Positions 19,297-28,574 of a DNA stretch of 47,897 nt are shown here, piece after piece. The notes beneath the pieces are model-generated. The model was not told the DNA's origin, did not search any database, and saw only the letters and a program-made list of their open reading frames with translations. A program made the translations under genes and the position numbers. This DNA comes from Hyphomicrobiales bacterium (GTDB lineage Bacteria; Pseudomonadota; Alphaproteobacteria; Rhizobiales; Rhizobiaceae): NCBI GenBank assembly GCA_900474095.1, contig UCOA01000021.1:1-47897 (forward strand), written 5' to 3'. Position 1 is the first letter of the stretch. Each line of letters opens with the position of its first letter.

Positions 19297-19910
19297 CCCT
19301 TCAGAGGTGGAAAACCCCGATAAAACTCCGCGTGGTGACCGGAATGATTGGCCATGCCTTCCTTCGTCAGCAGACCAGCCGGCGCCGCATAGCTGCGGAT
19401 GCGCCGTGCCGGTCGCTCATGCCACTGTATGTTCGCCGCCCAGAGTTTCGGGAAGAAACAGAGCGAGGCATAGGGCAGGTTATCGTGGATCCACCAGGCG
19501 AGCGACTGCCAGCCGCCGAGTGTTGCGCGCCGGTCCCAGACCCAGGGAATGACGATGCAGGCCGTTGCACCGATACAGCCGTCGGCGTCACGCATGTCCC
19601 ATATGTGGTCGGCGGCACTGGCCGCATTGGTCGAGCAGTTGAGCTTGTTGCGGTTGCCGAATTCATTGACCGACCGGGACCGATAGCCGGAGCGGATGTG
19701 CAGGCGACCGAATGTCCGCTGCAGCGGCTCCAGCAATTCTTCGCAAAGTTTCGTGCCGGCGGCGATCGCCAGTTCGGGATCGTCGGGAATATTCGGCATG
19801 CCGTAGAAATCGGCGATCTCCGAATGCATGAAGTCGCGCAGGAAGAAATTCTCCGATAGGCGGATGCGGCTCATATCTTCAAGCGCTTTCATCGATCCCG
19901 GCTTTTTCAT
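19293..19910 (-). CDS. Peptidase M15-like hypothetical protein
   Basis: The 205-residue cytosolic-looking protein starts with LSENFFLRDFMHSEIAD, which resembles the substrate-anchoring N-terminus of phage and plasmid M15-type (D-Ala-D-Ala peptidase fold) proteins. It continues with LHIRSGYRSRSVNEF (about 92-106), the core strand of that fold. Where M15 peptidases have S-x-H-x-x-G-x-A-x-D, this protein has SAADHIWDMRDADG, and later NIQWHERPARRI. The zinc site is therefore altered or rearranged, and activity is doubtful. The ATG at 19910 has GGAG upstream. I place it in the fold, not in a function. Confidence 0.6.
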   Translation of the reverse strand: MKKPGSMKALEDMSRIRLSENFFLRDFMHSEIADFYGMPNIPDDPELAIAAGTKLCEELLEPLQRTFGRLHIRSGYRSRSVNEFGNRNKLNCSTNAASAADHIWDMRDADGCIGATACIVIPWVWDRRATLGGWQSLAWWIHDNLPYASLCFFPKLWAANIQWHERPARRIRSYAAPAGLLTKEGMANHSGHHAEFYRGFPPLKG

Positions 19911-20090
19911 GCGAGGCTCCTCCCGTCTCGAGACTATGGCAGAGGGAAGGAGCTTGCCACCCGGTTTCATTCAGCCGAAATAATGAAGGGCACAGAGCTC
20001 AGAGCATCGGCGGGCGACTTGCCTCGCACTTCGTCTTTGTTCCCTCGTTCCGCCGTGTTAGGATCGCTTGGCGAGCAACGGAGCGCTGGA

Positions 20091-20450
20091 ATGACCGACG
20101 AACAGGCAATTGGCACAGTCGTTCACCTCTATGTCGATGGCATGGCGTTTTGCAACGAGGCGGCCTTGCGCAAAGCCTTCCATCCGGACGCGAAGATCAT
20201 CGGCAATTACGAAGGCGCGGTCGAATGGATGTCCCGCGACGATTTCATCGCCGCCATCCTCGCCGAACCGCCGGCTCAGCCTGGAACCCAGCCCCTGATG
20301 GATATCGAGATCACCGATATCGAGGGCGATGCCGCCTTCGTCAAGGTCACCGACGAATTCGCCGGCATGCGGTTCTCCGACTATCTGTCCTTTCTGAAGA
20401 TCGGCGGCCACTGGGTGATCGTCAACAAGCTGTATCACCTGCATCGGTAG
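20091..20450 (+). CDS. NTF2-like / lumazine-binding-like small protein
   Basis: The 119-residue alpha+beta barrel protein of the Lumazine_bd_2 / SnoaL-like group has an early helix VVHLYVDGMAFCNEAALRKAF, then HPDAKIIG, and a beta-rich end with AFVKVTDEFAGMRFSDYLSF and HWVIVNKLYHLH. Such proteins bind small hydrophobic ligands or act as isomerase-like folds; no catalytic role can be assigned. The ATG at 20091 follows GGAGCG. The upstream frame back to 19983 is not needed. Confidence 0.75.
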   Translation: MTDEQAIGTVVHLYVDGMAFCNEAALRKAFHPDAKIIGNYEGAVEWMSRDDFIAAILAEPPAQPGTQPLMDIEITDIEGDAAFVKVTDEFAGMRFSDYLSFLKIGGHWVIVNKLYHLHR

Positions 20451-20483
20451 GTTTTGTCCTTCCTCAAAGGGAAGATGTATTCC

Positions 20484-20540
20484 TCCCCTTCTCCCCGCTG
20501 GGGAGCCGAGGAAGGTTGTGGCGACCTCAACGGTCGATGG
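20484..20540. repeat. Rhizobial REP-like palindrome remnant
   Basis: Contains CTCCCC GCT GGGGAG (20491-20505), a perfect 6-base stem with a 3-base loop, in a C-rich setting followed by GAGGAAGGTTGTGG. This resembles the short palindromic elements found repeatedly between genes in Rhizobiaceae. Identification is from pattern memory only. Confidence 0.4.
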
Positions 20541-20550
20541 CAACGCCCGG

Positions 20551-21201
20551 TCAGCCGCTCGATGCAGCGGTGAAAACCGCCAGCTGAGCGTCGAAAGCAC
20601 GCTGGTATGCGGGCCGCGCTTCGCCGCGGGCGACATAGGCGGAGAGGTTCGGATATTCGTTAAGTAAACCCGAACCTTTCAACCTTAGCAGCACCGACAC
20701 CATGTGGAGATCACCGGCGCTGAACTCGCCGTCCAGCCAGTCGGCAGCGCCAAGTCGACCGGAAAGTTCGCTCAACCGTTTACGGATACGTTCCTCGACG
20801 ACGGACAGGCGCTGCTCGTACCAAGTCTCGTCGCGCTCCAGGAGCCGGGCGATTTCGCGATCAACGATCGGCGGCTCCATCGTGGTGAGCGCGGCAAACA
20901 TCCATGTGATCGCGCGAGCCCGGGCATTCGCGTCGTCTGGCAAAAGGCCCGCATGGCGCTCCGCGATATGGAACACGATCGCCCCCGACTCGAACAGGGC
21001 GAGATCGCCTTCTTCATAGGTCGGAATCTGCCCGAAAGGGTGAAGCGCGAGATGCGCAGGTTCCTTCATCGCTTTGAACGAAAGAAGACGAACGTCGTAC
21101 GGCTGGCCCACTTCTTCAAGCGCCCAGCGAACGCGCATGTCACGCGCCAGCCCCCTGCCGCCATCAGGCGATCGTTCAAAGGCGGTAATTGTGATCGTCA
21201 T
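20551..21201 (-). CDS. Glutathione S-transferase family protein
   Basis: The 216-residue protein has an N-terminal thioredoxin-like domain with RDMRVRWALEEVGQPYDVRLL (about 20-40). The conserved cis-Pro and glutathione contact lie in FGQIPTYEEGDLALFESGAIV (about 55-75). An all-helical C-terminal domain with ADWLDGEFSAGDLHMVSVL follows. It belongs to the cytosolic bacterial GST group; a Ser/Arg-type active site is likely because no Cys or Tyr is in the usual first-loop position. It stands alone between the NTF2-like gene and pheT. Confidence 0.88.
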   Translation of the reverse strand: MTITITAFERSPDGGRGLARDMRVRWALEEVGQPYDVRLLSFKAMKEPAHLALHPFGQIPTYEEGDLALFESGAIVFHIAERHAGLLPDDANARARAITWMFAALTTMEPPIVDREIARLLERDETWYEQRLSVVEERIRKRLSELSGRLGAADWLDGEFSAGDLHMVSVLLRLKGSGLLNEYPNLSAYVARGEARPAYQRAFDAQLAVFTAASSG

Positions 21202-21364
21202 CGCTGCTCTCCCAGCTTTTCAGTCTTGAAGACGTTGGCTAAACGATATTCCGCCACTCCGGGCTCGAGATAAACCTCGCGATCAATGGAGCTCAAAATA
21301 TGTGCTCCTGCTGCTGCCCGCGTTCACCGCTGAAACATGGTGGTGGCGCGCCTCAGGCAGCGAG

Positions 21365-21383
21365 AGGGGCGAAAACCGCCCCT
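21365..21383 (-). terminator. Hairpin after pheT
   Basis: Perfect 7-base stem AGGGGCG / CGCCCCT with a 5-base A-rich loop, about 17 bases past the pheT stop in the direction of transcription. It has no T-run and is a weak intrinsic terminator candidate. Confidence 0.45.
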
Positions 21384-21399
21384 TTCGATGTCTACTATC

Positions 21400-23826
21400 T
21401 CACGCCCGCAAGACGCCGCCCGTGCTTTTCGTCACATTGGCGATGATCTTGCCAGTCAGGGCTTCGAAATCCTCATCGGTCAGCGTGCGTTCGGCGGGCT
21501 GGATGACGACCTCGATGGCCACCGACTTCTTGCCTTCGCCGAGCGAGGCGCCCTCGAAGACGTCGAAGACATTGACGCCGGCAACCAGCTTGCGGTCGGC
21601 GCTCGAGGCGGCCTTGAGGATCGCGCCGGCTTCAACGGTCTTGTCGACCACGAAGGCGAAGTCGCGCTTGACGGCCTGGAAGGGCGAAAGCTCCAGCGCC
21701 GGCTTGGTGCGGGTGGCCTTCTTCTTCGGCTCGGGCATGGCGTCGACATAGACTTCGAAGCCTGAAAGCGCGCCGGAAACGTCGAGCGCTTCCAGCACCT
21801 TCGGATGAAATTCACCGAAGGTGCCGAGCACAATCTTCGGGCCGAGCTTGATCGTGCCGGAACGGCCAGGATGGTACCAGGAGGGGCCTCCTGCTTCGAA
21901 CTGGACATTGCCCATCGGCACGCCGCAGGCTTCGAGAACGGCAATGGCATCGGCCTTGGCGTCGAAGACATCGACCGGCTTGCCGCCGCCCTTTGCGGCA
22001 TTCGACCAGGAGCGGCCGGCACCGGCAAGCGATGCGGTGCCGCGACGGATGCCGCCGGCAACGCGGCGCTGGCCTGATGGCGTGTCGTTCTCATAGGTGC
22101 CGGAGACCTCGAAGATCGCCACGTCGCCAAAACCCTTGTCGGCGTTGCGCTGGCCAGCGGTCAAAAGGCCCGGCAGCAGGGACGGCCGCATGTCGGACAT
22201 GTCGGCTGCGATCGGGTTTGCCAGCGACAGGCTCGGCGCCCCGCCGCCGAAAAGCTCGGCCTGTGCCTTGGCGATGAACGACCATGTGACCGCTTCGAGC
22301 ATGCCGCGCGCGGCCAGCGCCCGCTTGGCAAGCCGCGTGCGGATCTGCAGGGTGGTCAGGATCTTGCCATTGACGGAACCGAGGCTTTCGATCGGCTCCG
22401 GCTTGATATTGTCGACGCCATGGATGCGCATGACTTCTTCGACGAGGTCCGCCTTGCCATCGACATCCGGCCGCCAGGAAGGGACGGAGACGGAAACGCG
22501 TTCGCCGGAACCTTCAACGCCGAAGCCGAGACCCTTGAGGATCGACACGGCTTCATCCGAGCCGACCTCAAGGCCTGTGAGGCGCTTGACCTCGGAGACC
22601 GGGAAATGGACGACCTTTGGCGTATAGCCGGCATAGCCGACCACGTCGGTCTTTGCTGGGACGCCGCCGCAGATATCGACGATCAGCTGCGTGGCACGTT
22701 CGAGGCCCGGAACCATGTATTCCGGATCGACACCGCGCTCGAAGCGATAGCGCGCATCGCTGATGATGCCGAGCGTGCGGCCGGTCTTGGCGATGTTCAT
22801 CGGGTCCCAGAGGGCCGATTCGATCAGGACGTCGGTCGTGTTCCCGTCGCAGCCGGAATGCTCGCCGCCCATGATGCCGCCGATCGATTCGATGCCGTCT
22901 TCATCGGCAATGATGACATTGGCGGGCGACAGCGCGTATTCGCGCGTGTCGAGCGCCAGGACCTTTTCGCCCTCTTTGGCGCGGCGAACGGTCAGGTTGC
23001 CCGTGACCTTGGCGGCGTCGAAGACGTGCAGCGGCCGGCCCTGGTCGAAGGTCATGTAGTTGGTGACATCGACCAGCGCGTTGATCGGGCGAAGACCGAT
23101 GGCAAGCAGCCGCTGCTGCATCCATTTCGGGCTCGGACCGTTCCTGACACCGCGCACGAGGCGCAGCGCAAAGCCGGGGCAGAGGTGGGTGTCTTCGCCG
23201 AGATCGAGCCTGACCTTGGTCATCGTCTCGCCTGCCACCTTGAAGGACGGCGCCACCGGAGTCTTCAGCGTACCGAGACCGGATGCGGCCAGATCGCGGG
23301 CAATGCCGTGGACGCTGGTGCAGTCCGGACGGTTCGGCGTCAGGTTGATCTCGATCATCGGATCGTCGAGCCCGGCATAGGCGGCGAAGCTCGTGCCGAC
23401 CGGTGCGTCTTCAGGCAGGTCGATGATGCCGTCGTGGCTGTCGGAAATCTGCATCTCCTTTTCCGAACACATCATGCCGTGGCTTTCGACGCCACGGATA
23501 TTGCCGACCGACAGCGTCACATCGATGCCGGGAACATAGGTGCCGGGTGCCGCAAAAGCACCGACAAGGCCGGCGCGCGCATTCGGCGCGCCGCAAACGA
23601 CCTGAACGGGCGCGCCGGACCCGGTATCGACCATCAGTACCTTGAGCTTGTCGGCCTGCGGATGCTTGTCGGCCGAAATGACCTTGGCGATGACAAAGGG
23701 CAGATAAGCGGCTCTGTCGTCGACATCCTCGACCTCCAGCCCGATCGCCGTCAGGCGCTCGCAGATCTGCTCGAGGGTTGCATCCGTTTCCAGATGGTCT
23801 TTCAGCCAGGAGAGTGTGAACTTCAT
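21400..23826 (-). CDS. pheT: Phenylalanyl-tRNA synthetase beta subunit
   Basis: Beta chain of the (alpha-beta)2 enzyme that charges tRNA-Phe. The 808-residue protein has the tRNA-binding OB domain at about 40-150 ([22 protein letters not shown] is its hallmark). The B3/B4 editing module follows, with [19 protein letters not shown] near 165 and [19 protein letters not shown] near 255. Then come the B5 domain (RLTGLEV onward, about 410) and the synthetase-like core. A C-terminal anticodon-binding FDX-ACB domain contains [15 protein letters not shown] (about 715). It follows pheS by 77 bases. No gaps against the usual length are apparent. Confidence 0.97.
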   Translation of the reverse strand: MKFTLSWLKDHLETDATLEQICERLTAIGLEVEDVDDRAAYLPFVIAKVISADKHPQADKLKVLMVDTGSGAPVQVVCGAPNARAGLVGAFAAPGTYVPGIDVTLSVGNIRGVESHGMMCSEKEMQISDSHDGIIDLPEDAPVGTSFAAYAGLDDPMIEINLTPNRPDCTSVHGIARDLAASGLGTLKTPVAPSFKVAGETMTKVRLDLGEDTHLCPGFALRLVRGVRNGPSPKWMQQRLLAIGLRPINALVDVTNYMTFDQGRPLHVFDAAKVTGNLTVRRAKEGEKVLALDTREYALSPANVIIADEDGIESIGGIMGGEHSGCDGNTTDVLIESALWDPMNIAKTGRTLGIISDARYRFERGVDPEYMVPGLERATQLIVDICGGVPAKTDVVGYAGYTPKVVHFPVSEVKRLTGLEVGSDEAVSILKGLGFGVEGSGERVSVSVPSWRPDVDGKADLVEEVMRIHGVDNIKPEPIESLGSVNGKILTTLQIRTRLAKRALAARGMLEAVTWSFIAKAQAELFGGGAPSLSLANPIAADMSDMRPSLLPGLLTAGQRNADKGFGDVAIFEVSGTYENDTPSGQRRVAGGIRRGTASLAGAGRSWSNAAKGGGKPVDVFDAKADAIAVLEACGVPMGNVQFEAGGPSWYHPGRSGTIKLGPKIVLGTFGEFHPKVLEALDVSGALSGFEVYVDAMPEPKKKATRTKPALELSPFQAVKRDFAFVVDKTVEAGAILKAASSADRKLVAGVNVFDVFEGASLGEGKKSVAIEVVIQPAERTLTDEDFEALTGKIIANVTKSTGGVLRA

Positions 23827-23903
23827 GATTTCACTCGTGTCCTAATGTCTTGTTTGCACGGCCCCACGCGACGGTCGTCCGGGAAAGGTTTTGTTCGGCC
23901 GCT

Positions 23904-24989
23904 TTACGCGCTCAACCCGCCAAACAATGTCGGCATGTCGAGCGGGCGGAAGCCGTAGTGGCTCATCCAGCGCACGTCGGCGTCAAAGAAGTTTCTGAGG
24001 TCGGGCATGCCGTATTTCAACATGGCGATGCGGTCGAGGCCCATGCCCCAGGCAAAACCCTGGTAGACGTCGGGATCGAGACCGCCGGCGCGCAGAACGT
24101 TCGGATGCACCATGCCGCAGCCGAGGATTTCCATCCAGTCGGTGCCTTCGCCGAACTTGACGATCGGGCCGGAGGAACGGTCGCACTGGATGTCGACCTC
24201 GAAGGACGGCTCGGTGAAGGGGAAGAAGGACGGGCGGAAACGCATCGTCACGTCGTCCACCTCGAAGAAGGCCTTGCAGAATTCCTCGAGAATCCAGCGC
24301 ATGTTGGCGACGTTCGACTTGGTATCGACTACCAGGCCCTCGACCTGGTGAAACATCGGCGAATGCGTCGCGTCACTGTCCTGCCGGTAGGTCTTGCCGG
24401 GGATGATGATGCGGATCGGCGGCTTTTGCGCCTCCATGGTGCGGACCTGTACCGGCGAGGTGTGGGTGCGCAGCACCTTGCGCTCGCCGTTTTCGTCCGG
24501 ATTGAAGAAGAAAGTGTCGTGCATTTCGCGCGCCGGGTGGCCTTCGGGGAAGTTCAGCGCCGTGAAATTATAATAGTCGGTCTCGATATCCGGACCTTCG
24601 GCGATCGAGAACCCCATGTCGGCGAAGATCGCGGTGATCTCGTCGATGATCTGGCTGATCGGATGGATACGGCCGCGTTCAGCCGGGGAGGAGCGTACCG
24701 GCAGCGAGATATCGACGGTCTCGCGGGCAAGCCGCTGAGCGATCGCCGCATCCTTAAGGGCCGACTTGCGCGCCGTGATCGCGTCGAAGACGTCTGTCTT
24801 CAGCGCGTTGATCGCAGCACCCCGCGTCTGGCGTTCTTCCGGGGACATGGTGCCGAGCGTCTTCAGGAGTTCGGAGATCGAGCCCTTCTTGCCGAGCGCA
24901 TTGACGCGCACGGCTTCGATCGCCGCCTCGTCATCCGCCCCGGTCACCTCGGTCAGCAGCTTCTCTTTCAGTGCTTGCAGATCGGACAT
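23904..24989 (-). CDS. pheS: Phenylalanyl-tRNA synthetase alpha subunit
   Basis: Catalytic subunit (class II) for charging of tRNA-Phe. The 361-residue protein has an N-terminal coiled-coil arm (about 1-90). Motif 2-like segments [13 protein letters not shown] and [16 protein letters not shown] lie near 185-225, and [11 protein letters not shown] plus motif 3 [18 protein letters not shown] lie near 300-345. The start ATG has a GGGAAATG-type site. Only 28 bases separate it from a strong hairpin at the end of the rplT unit, so transcription must come by read-through or from a promoter overlapping the hairpin. Confidence 0.97.
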   Translation of the reverse strand: MSDLQALKEKLLTEVTGADDEAAIEAVRVNALGKKGSISELLKTLGTMSPEERQTRGAAINALKTDVFDAITARKSALKDAAIAQRLARETVDISLPVRSSPAERGRIHPISQIIDEITAIFADMGFSIAEGPDIETDYYNFTALNFPEGHPAREMHDTFFFNPDENGERKVLRTHTSPVQVRTMEAQKPPIRIIIPGKTYRQDSDATHSPMFHQVEGLVVDTKSNVANMRWILEEFCKAFFEVDDVTMRFRPSFFPFTEPSFEVDIQCDRSSGPIVKFGEGTDWMEILGCGMVHPNVLRAGGLDPDVYQGFAWGMGLDRIAMLKYGMPDLRNFFDADVRWMSHYGFRPLDMPTLFGGLSA

Positions 24990-25012
24990 GGTTCATTTCC
25001 CGTGATAGGTCA

Positions 25013-25048
25013 AAGAAAAACCCGCGCCAGCCGTACCAGCGCGGGTTT
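25013..25048 (-). terminator. Strong intrinsic terminator between rplT and pheS (possible attenuator)
   Basis: Perfect 10-base stem AAACCCGCGC / GCGCGGGTTT with an 11-base loop. Read on the minus strand it is followed by TTTTT-C-TTT. It ends about 24 bases before the pheS start codon. Confidence 0.85.
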
Positions 25049-25087
25049 CCCAATTCATATTCCAAAAGGCCTGGGAAGCGCTGGCTT

Positions 25088-25492
25088 TTAACGAACCGCG
25101 CTTTCAAACTCGTTGGTGGTGCCGGCGTCCTTGAGGTATTCAAGCGCCTTCTTGGCGGCCGCGACGAGCGCGCCGAATGCTTCCGTCTCATGGATGGCCA
25201 TGTCGGACAGAACCTTGCGGTCGACTTCGATGCCAGCCTTCGACAGACCGTCGATGAAGCGGCCGTAGGTCAGGCCGTGCTCACGGACGGCAGCGTTGAT
25301 ACGCTGGATCCAGAGAGCGCGGAAATTGCGCTTGTTGACCTTGCGGTCGCGGTAGGCAAAAGCCTTCGAACGGTCCACGGCTGCCTTGGCGGCGCGGATG
25401 GTGTTCTTGCGGCGGCCGTAGAAGCCCTTGGCTGCCTTCAGTGTCTTCTTGTGCTTGGCGTGAGCTGCTACGCCGCGTTTTACACGTGCCAT
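25088..25492 (-). CDS. rplT: 50S ribosomal protein L20
   Basis: 23S rRNA-binding protein needed early in 50S assembly. The 134-residue sequence opens [16 protein letters not shown] and includes [14 protein letters not shown] and [24 protein letters not shown], all standard L20 blocks. It lies 38 bases after rpmI and is co-transcribed with it. The C-terminus is a little longer than the E. coli protein, with [12 protein letters not shown]. In other bacteria L20 represses this operon; no specific leader structure was verified here. Confidence 0.98.
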   Translation of the reverse strand: MARVKRGVAAHAKHKKTLKAAKGFYGRRKNTIRAAKAAVDRSKAFAYRDRKVNKRNFRALWIQRINAAVREHGLTYGRFIDGLSKAGIEVDRKVLSDMAIHETEAFGALVAAAKKALEYLKDAGTTNEFESAVR

Positions 25493-25530
25493 GTCATGAT
25501 CTCCTTAAAAATCCAAAAGTGCCAGACGTC

Positions 25531-25734
25531 TTAGAGACCGTTGGGCAGGTAGTTCTTGATGACCTTCTTGCCATCAGGCTCTGCAAGCACCATGGTGCCA
25601 CGTGCATCGCGAATGAACTTGTTGGACCGCTTGATCATGCCATGGCGCTTGCCTGCGGCAGCTGCCATGACCTTGCCGGTTGCGGTGATCTTGAACCGCT
25701 TCTTGGCAGAGGATTTCGTCTTCATCTTGGGCAT
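25531..25734 (-). CDS. rpmI: 50S ribosomal protein L35
   Basis: Basic 67-residue ribosomal protein starting [17 protein letters not shown], with [20 protein letters not shown] in the middle, as expected for L35 of Rhizobiales. The ATG at 25734 follows a GGAG-like stretch. The longer open frame to 25863 is intergenic. It is first gene of the rpmI-rplT unit. A terminator separates it from infC, so it should have its own promoter in 25735-25914. Confidence 0.97.
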   Translation of the reverse strand: MPKMKTKSSAKKRFKITATGKVMAAAAGKRHGMIKRSNKFIRDARGTMVLAEPDGKKVIKNYLPNGL

Positions 25735-25914
25735 TTTGCTACTCCATTTTTCTTGATTTCGAGATCGACTGACGAGGTCGCCTCCAGCGTAAAGAACGGC
25801 CACGGCATGCCCTGCCGGACCGTTCGGACGGGGGCTTGTAACCGAAGCGCCCGAAAAGTGCAATGGGATTGAGGCGAACGCCCCGATAATTCCGCATTGC
25901 CGGCATCAGATATG

Positions 25915-25939
25915 AAAAAGCCGCCTCTCCGGCGGCTTT
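25915..25939 (-). terminator. Intrinsic terminator downstream of infC
   Basis: Stem AAAGCCGCC / GGCGGCTTT (9 bases, perfect) with a 5-base loop. On the minus strand it continues into TTTTT, and it lies 30 bases past the infC stop. It separates infC from rpmI-rplT. Confidence 0.85.
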
Positions 25940-25968
25940 CATCAGGATCGAACCTGAAAACGCGGCGC

Positions 25969-26505
25969 TTACTTCGGCGCCAGCACCATCATCATCTGAC
26001 GGCCCTCGAGCTTCGGCTCAGCTTCGACCTTGGCGATTGACAGGGTGTCTTCCTTGACCTGGAGCAAGAGCTTCAGGCCAAGTTCCTGGTGCGCCATTTC
26101 GCGGCCGCGGAACTTCAGGGTCACCTTGACCTTGTCGCCCTCTTCGAAGAAGCGGTTCATCGCTCTCATCTTCACGTCGTAGTCGTGCGTGTCGATGTTC
26201 GGACGCATCTTGATCTCCTTGATCTCGATGATCTTCTGCTTCTTGCGTGCTTCGGCCGCCTTTTTCTGCGTTGAGTATTTCAGCTTGCCCAGATCAAGGA
26301 TCTTGCACACCGGCGGTTCAGCGTTCGGCGAAATCTCCACCAGGTCAAGGCCGGCCTCCTCCGCCATGCGCAATGCCTGATCTGTGGGGATGCTGCCGTG
26401 GTTGAGACCTTCGGCGTCGATGAGCTGAACCCGGGGAACCCGGATTTCCTTGTTAGAGCGGGGCCCGTCTTTTGTCGGGGCGTCCGTTTTGAACGGTCTG
26501 CGAAT
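25969..26505 (-). CDS. infC: Translation initiation factor IF-3, ATT start codon
   Basis: IF-3 binds the 30S subunit, monitors initiator tRNA and start-codon choice and blocks 50S joining. The 178-residue protein begins [16 protein letters not shown], with [17 protein letters not shown] and the classic [20 protein letters not shown]. The linker helix [20 protein letters not shown] follows, and then the C-domain with [16 protein letters not shown]. No ATG, GTG or TTG lies at the expected N-terminus. The alignment-consistent start is ATT at 26505-26503, with GGAG nine bases before it. The first ATG in frame (26373) would cut off 44 conserved residues. An AUU start allows IF-3 to repress itself. 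Confidence 0.96.
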   Translation of the reverse strand: MRRPFKTDAPTKDGPRSNKEIRVPRVQLIDAEGLNHGSIPTDQALRMAEEAGLDLVEISPNAEPPVCKILDLGKLKYSTQKKAAEARKKQKIIEIKEIKMRPNIDTHDYDVKMRAMNRFFEEGDKVKVTLKFRGREMAHQELGLKLLLQVKEDTLSIAKVEAEPKLEGRQMMMVLAPK

Positions 26506-26723
26506 GGTCGTACTCTCCTCGAGCTGTTACGAATGGAATGCCTGACGGTAGCGCGATTTCCCGGCAAAATGCCGTTCAACTGCCGCTGGGCCGTCATGTG
26601 GAAATTGCTGCGGAAAAGTCAATACCACAGCTTCTTGCGGAAATCACCACCTGTCAGGCTTCCGGAGAATCTGTTTTAGAAAGAAAAACAGCAAGAAACA
26701 TGCAAACAGGGGTAAAAGTGCCA

Positions 26724-27527
26724 ATGTCGTCGCCACCTTCAACCGCAGAGCCAGAGTATCTCGACGTCGGTACCGGCACCGAATCGCGCCGTATTGCCAT
26801 GCGTATCCTGCCCGCTGCGGGCGGTTCGTCCCTTCCGGCATTTGTCTGGCTCGGCGGATACCGGTCTGACATGGCCGGCACCAAGGCGGTCGAACTCGAA
26901 CGTCACGCCGAAAAGACCGGTGCCGCCTGCATACGCTTCGACTATTCCGGCCACGGCGTCTCCGGCGGCGCCTTTGCCGACGGGACGATTTCCCGGTGGC
27001 TGGAAGAAAGCCTCGCGATCATCGATCGCGCCGATCCCCAGCGCATCATTCTCGTCGGTTCGTCGATGGGCGGCTGGATCGCGCTTCGGCTGATCGCCGA
27101 ACTGCGCGCCCGGGGCGAGGGCCGCCGGATTGCCGGCCTGGTGCTGATCGCGCCAGCGCCGGATTTCACCAGCGAGCTCATCGAGCCGAACCTGACGGAT
27201 GCCGAGCGCACATCGCTTGCCGAGCGCGGCTATTTCGAGGAGCCGACACCCTATGGCCCGGACCCGAACATCTATACCGCGCGGCTGATCGAGGACGGGC
27301 GTGACAACCGGGTCCTCCAGGGCGTCATCGAGACCGGATGTCCGGTGCATATCCTGCAGGGCATGCAGGATCCGGATGTGCCCTATGGCCATGCGCTGAA
27401 GCTGATGGAGCATCTGCCGTCCGACGATGTCGTCATGACGTTGGTCCGCGACGGCGATCACCGCCTGTCGCGCCCCGAGGACATCGAGCGCATGCTGGCC
27501 GCCGTCGATGGGATGGTAACAAGCTGA
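26724..27527 (+). CDS. Alpha/beta hydrolase
   Basis: The 267-residue cytosolic serine hydrolase has nucleophile Ser in VGSSMGGWIAL (about 115-125). The oxyanion strand is FVWLGGYRSDM, as in the ABHD10/palmitoyl-thioesterase-like group. The acid Asp is probably in QGMQDPDVPY (about 220) and the final His in DGDHRLSRPEDI (about 248). Such enzymes hydrolyse thioester or ester bonds in small acyl compounds; the substrate is unknown. Starts at 26700 or 26724 are both possible; the second has AGGGG upstream. It is divergent from infC. Confidence 0.88.
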   Translation: MSSPPSTAEPEYLDVGTGTESRRIAMRILPAAGGSSLPAFVWLGGYRSDMAGTKAVELERHAEKTGAACIRFDYSGHGVSGGAFADGTISRWLEESLAIIDRADPQRIILVGSSMGGWIALRLIAELRARGEGRRIAGLVLIAPAPDFTSELIEPNLTDAERTSLAERGYFEEPTPYGPDPNIYTARLIEDGRDNRVLQGVIETGCPVHILQGMQDPDVPYGHALKLMEHLPSDDVVMTLVRDGDHRLSRPEDIERMLAAVDGMVTS

Positions 27528-27626
27528 AAACATGTGATAAATCAGCCGCAATGCCTGTTTTCCGCACATTTTAACCATATCCGGCAATCGCCAATTCTGC
27601 AGATTGACTTCGTTTCGGGCGCACTG

Positions 27627-27642
27627 TTAACTCTTTGTTAAC
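27627..27642 (+). promoter_or_regulatory. Full-consensus CtrA binding site
   Basis: TTAA, seven bases (CTCTTTG), then TTAAC: an exact match to the alphaproteobacterial CtrA consensus TTAA-N7-TTAAC. It is 114 bases upstream of the transglutaminase-like protease start, in a promoter-length intergenic region. Confidence 0.6.
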
Positions 27643-27756
27643 GATTAGAGCAGCTCGCGGTGGGGATCGATCGCGAAAGCTGACGTCAGATTTTCAGCTT
27701 TCGCGGGGATTCTTCAGGATTTGTTTCGGGAGAAAACCGCGCCACAGGGGACGTGT

Positions 27757-28377
27757 ATGGCGCAGTTGACTGGGGTTAAGAAAATGGTCGTGGCAATCGC
27801 GGCTGTTTTCGCATCGGCAGGCGCGGCAATTCCGGCGCCGAACGCGACAGCACTCTCGATGCAGACAGGCGCCATCACCTCGCAGCCGATCGGCCATTAC
27901 GAGTTCTGCCAGTCCCATCGCTCCGAATGTGAGATCAAGTCCAAGTCGTCGACCGCGCCGCGTGTCACCGATTTCGGCTGGTCGGTCATTCGCGAGGCCA
28001 ATCTCACTGTTAACCGCGAAATGACGCCGATAACCGATCAGGACCTGTTCGGCAAGGACGAGGTCTGGGCCTATCCCGATAGGGCAGGCGACTGCGAGGA
28101 TTTCGTGCTTTTGAAGCGCAAGAATCTGATGCAGAAGGGCTTCTCGCCGTCCGACCTCCTGATCACCGTCGTCCGCAAGCCGGATGGCGAGGGCCATGCG
28201 GTTCTGACCGTCCGCACGGCCCAGGGCGATTTCATCCTGGACAATCTCGACAACGAGGTGAAGCTCTGGACGAAGACGCCCTACCGCTTTTTGAAGCGCC
28301 AGGCCTCCTTCAACACCGGCCGCTGGGTCACCATCGAAAATGGCGCGGAAGTGCTGGTCGGCTCGGTCGGCAACTGA
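27757..28377 (+). CDS. Bacterial transglutaminase-like cysteine peptidase (BTLCP)
   Basis: The 206-residue exported protein starts with a signal peptide (MAQLTGVKKMVVAIAAVF, then ASAGAAIPAPNA) that sends it to the periplasm. The papain-like triad of the BTLCP family is visible: Cys in RAGDCEDFVLLKR (about 110), His in GEGHAVLTVRT (about 147) and Asp in LDNLDNEVKLW (about 162). Members cut or process surface adhesins (LapG type) or have unknown targets. No LapD or large adhesin gene is nearby. The ATG has AGGGG upstream. The upstream CtrA box suggests cell-cycle-linked expression. Confidence 0.88.
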   Translation: MAQLTGVKKMVVAIAAVFASAGAAIPAPNATALSMQTGAITSQPIGHYEFCQSHRSECEIKSKSSTAPRVTDFGWSVIREANLTVNREMTPITDQDLFGKDEVWAYPDRAGDCEDFVLLKRKNLMQKGFSPSDLLITVVRKPDGEGHAVLTVRTAQGDFILDNLDNEVKLWTKTPYRFLKRQASFNTGRWVTIENGAEVLVGSVGN

Positions 28378-28419
28378 CGGCGCCTGTTTCGGCAACGACC
28401 GTTGATTTGAGTGCTCGAG

Positions 28420-28550
28420 AGGCCTCGCCTTGAGGCCTACGGGTCATTTCCCATCAATGTCGGATCATTGGGAAATTAAGCGACAACCAAAACTCCGTCA
28501 TTCCTGTGCTCGTCACAGGAATCCAGCCAGCCGAGTCCTTGGGCTGACAA
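28420..28550. repeat. Cluster of three inverted repeats, REP-like element
   Basis: Three palindromes in series lie between the BTLCP gene and mbfA. They are AGGCCTC / GAGGCCT (28420-28438), ATTTCCCA / TGGGAAAT (28446-28476) and ATTCCTGTG / CACAGGAAT with loop CTCGT (28500-28522), followed by CCAGCCAGCC. The last resembles a rhizobial intergenic repeat. The group may also end both convergent transcripts. Confidence 0.5.
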
Positions 28551-28574
28551 CGACCGCTATCCGCCTGACCATCG

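Noticed and set aside
23850..25091. A 413-codon plus-strand frame opposite pheS
   Set aside because: It is antisense to a certain tRNA synthetase gene and has low-complexity composition.
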